NCBI GenBank assembly: GCA_942492925.1
Contig: OW818641.1
Location: forward strand, 868,001 to 932,000
Origin: QZKY01 sp942492925
Lineage (GTDB): Bacteria; Pseudomonadota; Gammaproteobacteria; Burkholderiales; Burkholderiaceae_D
Reading direction: 5' to 3'
Length of the DNA stretch: 64,000 nt
In this document: positions 58,767 through 64,000 of the stretch, one piece after another
Numbering within the stretch: position 1 is the stretch's first letter
How the letters are laid out: the number at the start of each line of letters is the position of its first letter
Position numbers and translations under genes: made by a program
Notes under the pieces: generated by a model
What the model was told of the DNA's origin: nothing
The model's database searches: none
Seen by the model: only the letters and a program-made list of their open reading frames with translations

Positions 58767-59366
58767 ATGAGTGGATTTCGTCGTCGGTGGATTGTGATTG
58801 CCATTGTTGTCGTGTGCGCCTGGAAGTTCTGGCCTTCACGCGCGGTCAAAGTACCGCCGGGCAGTATCGCGCCGAATGTGCCGATTCAGACAGCAGTCGA
58901 TGCCAAAACGATTCACCAGCATGGAAACTACGCGCTGGAAGCGCTGGCCAACTTTGAGATTGAAGCGCGTGTGCTCAGCAAGGAAACGTATGGTTCCGGC
59001 AGGGAGTCGGAACTGTCGCCAGTCGATCTGGCTTTGGGGTGGGGCGCAATGTCCGATTCTGCCGTCCTTGAAAAATTGTCGATCAGTCAGGGCGGACGTT
59101 TTTATCATTACAGATGGGAAAACGAACCGCCTATTCCGCCGCAGGAAATTGTGCGCAGTAGCGCCAACATGCATCTGATACCGGCTGATTCCTATGTTGA
59201 AAAGAAAATGAAGGACGTTCGCGTTGGTCAGGTCGTGACCATTGTCGGACAGCTTGTCGAAGCGCGCGCTCCCGACGGATGGCGTTGGCGCTCTTCGCTG
59301 ACGCGCGAAGACAGTGGCGCGGGCGCATGTGAAGTGATACGGGTGGAATCCATCGATGTTCGTTAA
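58767..59366 (+). CDS. Hypothetical membrane-anchored protein, 199 residues
   Basis: Not recognised. One N-terminal helix (RRWIVIAIVVVCAWKFW) anchors a periplasmic domain with the features APNVPIQTAVDAKTIHQHGNYALEALANFEIEARVLSKETY and VGQVVTIVGQLVEARAPDGWRWRSSLTREDSGAGACEVIRVESI. The C-terminal part looks like an OB-like barrel with one Cys. ATG 58767 follows GGGAAAGA; the frame is open upstream to 58653 but that part encodes the previous gene's terminator. I have seen similar hypothetical proteins in proteobacteria but cannot name a family. Confidence 0.75.
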   Translation: MSGFRRRWIVIAIVVVCAWKFWPSRAVKVPPGSIAPNVPIQTAVDAKTIHQHGNYALEALANFEIEARVLSKETYGSGRESELSPVDLALGWGAMSDSAVLEKLSISQGGRFYHYRWENEPPIPPQEIVRSSANMHLIPADSYVEKKMKDVRVGQVVTIVGQLVEARAPDGWRWRSSLTREDSGAGACEVIRVESIDVR

Positions 59367-59747
59367 TGTTGCAATTCCATGAATAATACAATCCAAATCC
59401 GAAACGAATCGAATCGCACAACGATGCTGTCGTGATTCATGTGGAACCGCGTCTGGTCTATCCCGGCATTTCGCCGGAGTTTTTCATGGCCGCCGCGTTC
59501 AAACGGCCGATTCCTGCCGCAACGGTCCGGTTTCACAACGCCTTTGATGCACCGGAATAAATGGCCGGTTTGGTTTTAGGCGCAAAACCCCTAGGACCGA
59601 GACCATCGCACCCCCAGTGATTGCCCATGCAACGATTCCCCATCGTATGGGATAAATCAATACCGCTATTTTGTTATTGCCTATGCTTGAGTGCATTGCT
59701 ACGTCCCATGTTGGCGTGGCAAGGGGGTCCAGTGCGGGGGGGGCAAA
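59367..59747. other. Intergenic region with a possible gene remnant
   Basis: About 380 bases with no convincing gene. A protein-like 42-codon segment at 59432-59560 is annotated separately. The remainder shows no clear promoter or terminator. Confidence 0.5.
59432..59560 (+). pseudogene. Possible coding remnant or very small ORF
   Basis: From a GTG at 59432 the frame reads VIHVEPRLVYPGISPEFFMA and continues AAFKRPIPAATVRFHNAFDAPE to TAA at 59560. The frame is open upstream only to 59387. An ATG at 59379 is in another frame and stops within the start of this segment. The composition is protein-like but no ribosome site is present, so it may be a decayed gene end. Low confidence. Confidence 0.25.
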
Positions 59748-60098
59748 ATGCTTAAGCGATTCAGGATTTCGTTATTGGTGGGCACCTTGGTGTGCTGTCT
59801 GACATTCAGCTTGGCGCTATTCGCGCAAGTGATGACCCCCTGTTGGTACGAGTGTCCGAGGGAAGGTTGCCCGCAATGTGACAGCACGAGCGCACCGATG
59901 ACGAAGAAGGAAGGCGGCGATTCGGCCAAGCCAATGATGACAGCGAAAACCGCATGTCGGAGAGCGTGCCAAAGGAACGAAGGGCGCAGGCGCACCGATT
60001 GTCGGAAGCATTTTTCGGCGAGCGCGGAATCTGAGAAGCTGCCCATGTGCATGCAAAAATCGAAAGCGCTTTTCCAAAAGTGTAAGTTGGAGTGTTAA
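59748..60098 (+). CDS. Cys-rich exported small protein, 116 residues
   Basis: Not recognised. The signal peptide MLKRFRISLLVGTLVCCLTFSLALFAQ precedes a basic mature part with ten Cys: four in PCWYECPREGCPQC, then pairs spread to the C terminus (TACRRACQRN, TDC, MCMQKS, QKCKLEC). The even number and the export signal suggest disulfides or metal binding. The middle resembles the Cys-pair spacing of the PsiF-type proteins (CRKHFSASAESEKLPMC; CMQKSKALFQKCKLEC), but it is not a clear PsiF repeat. The start at 59748 follows a G-run (GGGGGGGCAAA). Confidence 0.7.
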   Translation: MLKRFRISLLVGTLVCCLTFSLALFAQVMTPCWYECPREGCPQCDSTSAPMTKKEGGDSAKPMMTAKTACRRACQRNEGRRRTDCRKHFSASAESEKLPMCMQKSKALFQKCKLEC

Positions 60099-60311
60099 CC
60101 CAGTCCTAAGCTAAGCGGTGCCGTGAACGTCGTGTGCCACGCGGCGTGAGTGAGCGCAAAAGACCTCCCAACATGCCTTTGCGCTAGCCGCTTTATGCCA
60201 CGCGAGGCAAGAGGCGTATGGGTGATTTTTAACCCGCCTTTGCGCCATTCTCCTCTGGCAATCGACCCTACAACATGGTAGGCTTACCGCTTTTCACCGA
60301 TTCGTTACATC

Positions 60312-60833
60312 ATGCAGAATCCCTATCTGGAAGTTAGGCCTTCCTCCATCGAGGGCCGTGGCGCCTTCGCAAAGAAACGTATCCCCAAGGGCACGCGCCT
60401 TATTGAATACCTCGGCGAGCGGATTACGCATGCCGAAGCCGATAGACGTTACGGCAGAGATAACTGCGATGACGACGTCGGTGAAGCTGGCCACGTCTAC
60501 CTGTTTACGGTGAGCACGCGCACCATCATCGATGGCGAAGTGAATGGCAACGATGCGCGTTTCATCAACCATTCCTGCGACCCCAACTGCGAAGCCGTCG
60601 TCAAGAAGGGACGCGTCTACATCGAATCCATTCGCACGATTGAAGAAGGCGAAGAGCTGTACTACGACTACCAACTGGACATCGGCGAAGAGGTGACCGA
60701 AGAAGACAAGCAGCGCTATGCCTGTCTGTGCGGTTCGCCGAACTGCCGTGGCACGATGCTGGATGTGCCAATGCCGAAAAAACCGCGTGTCAGCAAAGTA
60801 CAACTGCTGCCCGAAAAGCGCAAAGCTGCCTGA
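60312..60833 (+). CDS. SET-domain protein (putative protein-lysine methyltransferase)
   Basis: A 173-residue cytoplasmic protein. A compact SET domain fills it: SSIEGRGAFAKKRIPKGTRLIEYLGERI at the N terminus, RFINHSCDPNCE with the SAM-binding NHSC (86-89), and YYDY with the catalytic Tyr (about 118-120). A post-SET-like zinc segment ACLCGSPNCRG follows, as in eukaryotic histone methyltransferases. Substrate is unknown. A second gene starting with similar residues opens at 63959. Confidence 0.9.
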   Translation: MQNPYLEVRPSSIEGRGAFAKKRIPKGTRLIEYLGERITHAEADRRYGRDNCDDDVGEAGHVYLFTVSTRTIIDGEVNGNDARFINHSCDPNCEAVVKKGRVYIESIRTIEEGEELYYDYQLDIGEEVTEEDKQRYACLCGSPNCRGTMLDVPMPKKPRVSKVQLLPEKRKAA

Positions 60834-60840
60834 TCTGGTC

Positions 60841-60863
60841 GGCTTCGGTGTCATGCCGAAGCC
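60841..60863 (+). terminator. Hairpin after the SET-domain gene
   Basis: GGCTTCGG (60841-60848) pairs perfectly with CCGAAGCC (60856-60863) around TGTCATG. It starts 7 bases past the stop and lacks a T run, so it is a possible but unproven terminator. The TGTCATGCCGA segment is shared with 41463-41473. Confidence 0.4.
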
Positions 60864-60935
60864 TACTGATTTATCCACCTCACCCATGCTGCGGGGGTAG
60901 CTGGCTACCGTACTTAAGTTTGCGGTGGTTCGCGG

Positions 60936-61595
60936 TCAGACAGCCTTCATTGTTTGGGTAGTGTATTCCTCCACGTAATCGATCAACGCATCAGATGCTT
61001 TAATCGCGCCCTTTTCGTGGCCGTTCGCAATGGCGAGCGCAAGGCTGGCGTGCAGTCGGCTGACTTTTGACAGATCGCCGAATTGTTTGAAGTACAGATA
61101 CCAGAAGCGGCGGGTTTGTGCCTGTATGGCGGACATGGCTAGCAGCGCGTATTTGTTACGCGCTGTTGCTGCCACCAGATTATTGAAATTGCGATCAGTC
61201 GTGATGAACATGTTTTCGTCACTCGCATCGGCCGCAATATTAAAGTCTTTTGCCAGTTCGGTGAATTGTGAGCGTTCTTCCGGGGTGGCAAGCAGGGCGG
61301 CGCGCCCGGCCATAATGCGCTCCAGTTCGCGACGGACTTCAATCAGGCGAAATTGATCCGTAATATCAATTTCAGAGATCACAATGCCTGCACGCGGCGC
61401 AATGACGATGGTTCCCTCTGCGGCGAGTCGCTGCAAGGCTTCGCGAACGGGCGTCCTCCCCATCCCCAGCAACTCGCACAGGTATTTTTCCGAAATTTTT
61501 GCCCCAGGCGACAGTTTCAGGCTGACGATCATTTCTTCAATGATTTCATACGCCTTGCTGGTCTGGGACCTTTTTTCTAAAGCGGATTTACTCAC
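60936..61595 (-). CDS. GntR-family regulator, FCD (FadR-like) subfamily
   Basis: A 219-residue transcription factor. The winged helix-turn-helix is KAYEIIEEMIVSLKLSPGAKISEKYLCELLGMGRTPVREALQRLAAEGTIVI (about 15-66). The FCD ligand domain follows, beginning IDITDQFRLIEVRRELERIMAGRAALLA, with His/Asp positions for metal binding not all evident. Divergent from ggt, with 257 bases between the start codons. It most likely controls ggt, itself or both in response to a small carboxylate (inference). Confidence 0.92.
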   Translation of the reverse strand: MSKSALEKRSQTSKAYEIIEEMIVSLKLSPGAKISEKYLCELLGMGRTPVREALQRLAAEGTIVIAPRAGIVISEIDITDQFRLIEVRRELERIMAGRAALLATPEERSQFTELAKDFNIAADASDENMFITTDRNFNNLVAATARNKYALLAMSAIQAQTRRFWYLYFKQFGDLSKVSRLHASLALAIANGHEKGAIKASDALIDYVEEYTTQTMKAV

Positions 61596-61763
61596 GAGAC
61601 AGACAAATCAGATTGATTACGCATCTCGTGATTATCGCACACACCGTTAGCCATTTTCAAAAAAGCAAGATCGCTGTTTTATCAGGGTTTTTAGGCTGGG
61701 CTGTCAAAGGGGTAACCCAAATAAACAACAGCTAGGCTTATTTTTGATATGCGTACTAGATCA

Positions 61764-61797
61764 TCTGATATATTACATAAACCTTCTGATATATCAG
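61764..61797. promoter_or_regulatory. Candidate operator: two TCTGATATAT sites 21 bp apart
   Basis: TCTGATATAT occurs at 61764-61773 and again at 61785-61794. The second is part of a perfect 12-bp palindrome CTGATATATCAG (61786-61797). Identical copies two helical turns apart, between a GntR regulator and ggt, suggest binding sites for the regulator. A further TGATAT occurs at 61745-61750. Confidence 0.55.
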
Positions 61798-61852
61798 TTA
61801 GCGGAAATTGGAAGGCCACACAGCTTATTTACGTTTCGTGAAAGGGTGTTTT

Positions 61853-63604
61853 ATGGCTATTTTAACAACAAAACGACTCGGATGCATGACGCTCATTGCA
61901 TCCTTGCTGGCACTGGGCGGCATGGCCCAAGCAGAAAAGGCACCGGGAAAATATTGCGACACGCCGTCGCGTTGTCTCGATCCGATTTCGACGAATGGTG
62001 CCGTGACGACGCCGCATTACTTGGCATCACAAGCCGGACTGGAAGTATTGAAAAAGGGTGGCAATGCGGTCGATGCGGCTATCGCTGCAGCTTCGACATT
62101 GGCCGTGGTGTATCCGCAGATGAATACAGTCGGTGGTGACAACTTCTGGTTGATTTACAACGCCAAAACCAAAGAAGTCCGTGCGTTGAATGCAAGTGGA
62201 CGTTCCGGACAAAAGGCAACGATCGATTTTTACAAGAGCAAGGGTTACAGCAAAATTCCAGCGCGAGGCTATCACGCCGCGAACACGGTGCCGGGTGTCG
62301 TGTCCGGTTGGGATGCGGCGTACAAATATGCGCACGCCAACATGAGCAACAAGGGTTTGCCGTGGAATAAATTGTTTGATAACGCCATCTCTTACGCGAA
62401 CCAGGGATTCCCGGTAACGCCGTCGCTGGAACGCTGGGGGCAGATCAACGTCGATCCGACCAACAATGAATTCCGGAACCTTCAGCGCTTTAACGGGTTC
62501 CGTCAAACCTATTTGAAATCTGACGGCTCGTCTTACAAGGTTGGCGAAGCCATGAAGCTGCCCGAACTCGGCAACACATTGAAACTCATCGCCAACAAGG
62601 GTGCCAACGAGTTTTATCGCGGTTCGATTGCGAAAAAAATCGTGGCTGATCTTGCGGCCAACGACGGCATGCTCACGCTTGACGACTTTGCCAAGCATCG
62701 CGCAGACTGGGTTAAACCGCTGACGGTGGATTATCGCGGCTACAAAGCGTATAACCTGCCGCCCAACACACAAGGCATGGCATCGCTTGAAATCCTCAAT
62801 ATCCTGAACAATGTTGACGTCAAGTCCCTGGGTGAAGGTTCTGCGGACTATTACCATGCGATTGTCGAAGCGACGAAAGAAGCCTTTGTCGATCGTGATA
62901 AGTATTTGACTGACCCCGGCTTTAACAAGATTCCTCTCGATTACCTGCTTTCGAAAGAACACGGGAAAGAACAGGCAGCCCGGATCAGAATGGATATCGC
63001 CGCCACAAACCTGAAACCGCTTGAACCCAAAGGCGACACCATTTGGCTGGGCGTGGTGGACAAGGATGGCAACGCCGTTTCGCTGATTCAAAGCATTTAT
63101 CATGATTTCGGTTCGGCAGTCGTTCCAAAAGGAACGGGCGTGTTGCTGCAAAATCGCGGCAGCTTCTTCTCGCTGGACAAGAATCACGTTAATCGTCTGG
63201 AACCGCGCAAGCGCACATTCCATACGCTGAACGCTGCGATGCTGCTGAAAGACAAGAAGCCCTACCTGATTTACGGCACGATGGGCGGCGAAGGTCAACC
63301 TCAGACGCAAGCGGCTATTGCCACACGTGTAGTCGATTTTGGCATGTCGCCGCAAGATGCGATTGCTGCGCCGCGCTGGTTGCACGGTCGTACCTGGGGG
63401 GCTTCATCGAACGATCTGAAGATCGAAGGTCGTGTTCCGGAAAGCGTGCGTGACGAACTCAAACGTCGCGGACATCCTGTAAACAAGGTTGACGATTACA
63501 CCGACACGATGGGACACGCAGGCGCAATCGTCATTGATCCTGCAACCAACCTGAAGTCTGCGGGCACGGATCCGCGAGGCGACGGTTTGGCAGTTGGCTA
63601 TTAA
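61853..63604 (+). CDS. ggt: Gamma-glutamyltransferase
   Basis: Periplasmic enzyme that cleaves the gamma-glutamyl bond of glutathione. The product has 583 residues. The signal peptide (MTLIASLLALGGMAQA region) is followed by the large-subunit core (LEVLKKGGNAVDAAIAAASTLAVVYPQMNTVGGDNFWL). The autoprocessing Thr is T396 in GDTIWLGVVDKDGNAVSLIQS, where cleavage releases the small subunit. MGGEGQPQTQAAIATRVVDFGM contains the usual Gly-rich oxyanion loop. AAGGG lies a short distance before ATG 61853. Divergent from a GntR regulator. Confidence 0.93.
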   Translation: MAILTTKRLGCMTLIASLLALGGMAQAEKAPGKYCDTPSRCLDPISTNGAVTTPHYLASQAGLEVLKKGGNAVDAAIAAASTLAVVYPQMNTVGGDNFWLIYNAKTKEVRALNASGRSGQKATIDFYKSKGYSKIPARGYHAANTVPGVVSGWDAAYKYAHANMSNKGLPWNKLFDNAISYANQGFPVTPSLERWGQINVDPTNNEFRNLQRFNGFRQTYLKSDGSSYKVGEAMKLPELGNTLKLIANKGANEFYRGSIAKKIVADLAANDGMLTLDDFAKHRADWVKPLTVDYRGYKAYNLPPNTQGMASLEILNILNNVDVKSLGEGSADYYHAIVEATKEAFVDRDKYLTDPGFNKIPLDYLLSKEHGKEQAARIRMDIAATNLKPLEPKGDTIWLGVVDKDGNAVSLIQSIYHDFGSAVVPKGTGVLLQNRGSFFSLDKNHVNRLEPRKRTFHTLNAAMLLKDKKPYLIYGTMGGEGQPQTQAAIATRVVDFGMSPQDAIAAPRWLHGRTWGASSNDLKIEGRVPESVRDELKRRGHPVNKVDDYTDTMGHAGAIVIDPATNLKSAGTDPRGDGLAVGY

Positions 63605-63639
63605 ATAGTGTCAGCTACCGTTACGCAGTTTGTTGCATC

Positions 63640-63667
63640 AAAGGCCAACCCTAGCGGGTTGGCCTTT
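63640..63667 (+). terminator. Rho-independent terminator after ggt
   Basis: AAAGGCCAACCC (63640-63651) pairs with GGGTTGGCCTTT (63656-63667) around TAGC, followed by TTC. Confidence 0.9.
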
Positions 63668-63716
63668 TTCGTTTAATGCGTGAAACCCAAAGCTTAAATT
63701 TGCCTTGCGAGCGTCC

Positions 63717-63734
63717 TTCCAGCGCTGGCTGGAA
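63717..63734. repeat. Short REP-like palindrome
   Basis: TTCCAGC (63717-63723) and GCTGGAA (63728-63734) flank GCTG; the right arm continues TCCAGCG. It resembles the ends of the dRS3/REP-like repeat seen in hrpA but lacks the ATTCCC core. Confidence 0.45.
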
Positions 63735-63958
63735 TCCAGCGTCTTATGGCGTTTCATTAGACCGGCTAATGAAACTGGCGGCACGAAAAAGGGCGGCATT
63801 CTTTTGTGGTCAGTTGTTTCCCTTTTCCTGAGTGAGAGGCGAGCGAAAGTATATCGTTCGCTCGCTTCCCTTAGCCTGTGCCAAAACATCGTCTTGACGC
63901 TCCCCCTGAATTTCCCGGTGTTAAAATACGCACCGCAGTTTTATCTCATGGGATCATC

Positions 63959-64000
63959 ATGGAAAATCAGTATCTGGAAGCGCGCGCATCGGAGATTGAA
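63959..64000 (+). CDS. Second SET-domain protein, 5' end only
   Basis: Fourteen codons before the window ends: MENQYLEARASEIE. They align without gaps to the start of the SET-domain protein at 60312 (MQNPYLEVRPSSIE), with nine identities, so the gene is very probably a paralogue. The ATG is in TCATCATGG with a weak GGGATC ribosome site. TTAAAATACG at about 63921-63930 may contain its -10 box. Nothing further can be said because the window stops. Confidence 0.7.
   Translation, partial: MENQYLEARASEIE

Noticed and set aside
62027..63385. 452-codon antisense frame within ggt
   Set aside because: Shadow of the ggt coding strand; no ribosome site and no recognised domain.
1..64000. CRISPR arrays, IS elements, prophage genes
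   Set aside because: None seen on reading both strands.

Overview
The window is a stretch of bacterial chromosome from a betaproteobacterium, most likely order Burkholderiales, family Oxalobacteraceae (Herminiimonas-like). The evidence is gene content and order: glyQ-glyS-gmhB-plsC-ygjP-gloA, rpmE2/rho/trxA, rpiA/pgi/tal, an acrAB-oprM efflux operon with its TetR repressor, and ppc next to hemX-hemY. By eye the base composition is in the mid-50s percent G+C, except in a few patches. No IS element, prophage or CRISPR array was seen. This assignment is inference; no database was searched.

Layout. 0.1-1.5 kb: a dGTPase gene, visibly more A+T-rich than its neighbours, followed by a gene-free stretch with a perfect 22-bp palindrome. 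1.8-6.4 kb (minus): two translationally coupled pairs, thpR with a PfkB kinase and a MATE exporter with an ArnT-like glycosyltransferase. 6.5-8.6 kb (minus): rpmE2, rho, trxA. 8.9-14.5 kb (minus): the glyQ-glyS-gmhB-plsC-ygjP-gloA operon. 14.7-22.4 kb (minus): a CHASE-PAS-PAS-GGDEF sensor, rhlE, fabI, a MltD-type transglycosylase and rpiA. 22.6-27.9 kb (plus): pgi, tal, a 27-residue leader ORF and a cation P-type ATPase. 28-34.6 kb: a divergent acrR/acrAB-oprM module with an AcrR-like operator. 34.6-40.3 kb: yggX, argA and a large HrpA helicase that carries a REP-like palindrome in frame. 40.4-42 kb: two PsiF-repeat proteins flanking a small unknown. 42-50.6 kb: ppc, hemX-hemY (without hemC or hemD between them and ppc), dusA and an FtsH protease. 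50.6-53.7 kb: a structured leader, a yeast-type cytosine deaminase, a SIMPL protein and a patch of small orphan genes. 53.7-57.7 kb: an FAH-family enzyme, an unknown, and a YjgN membrane protein with an M48 protease. 57.9-60.1 kb: tRNA-Lys(CUU), a BON lipoprotein, an anchored unknown and a Cys-rich exported protein. 60.3-64 kb: a SET-domain protein, a GntR/FCD regulator divergent from gamma-glutamyltransferase, and the first codons of a second SET-domain gene cut by the window edge.

Most of the window is housekeeping: translation (glyQS, rpmE2, dusA, tRNA-Lys), transcription termination (rho), central carbon metabolism (pgi, tal, rpiA, ppc), envelope synthesis and turnover (fabI, plsC, gmhB, mltD), redox and detoxification (trxA, gloA, yggX, ggt), RNA helicases (rhlE, hrpA), proteolysis (ftsH, M48) and drug efflux. 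The points that most deserve follow-up are the structured leader before the cytosine deaminase, the leader ORF before the P-type ATPase, the REP-like element translated inside hrpA, the ppc-hemX junction, the two SET-domain paralogues, the PsiF cluster and the repeated TCTGATATAT site before ggt.
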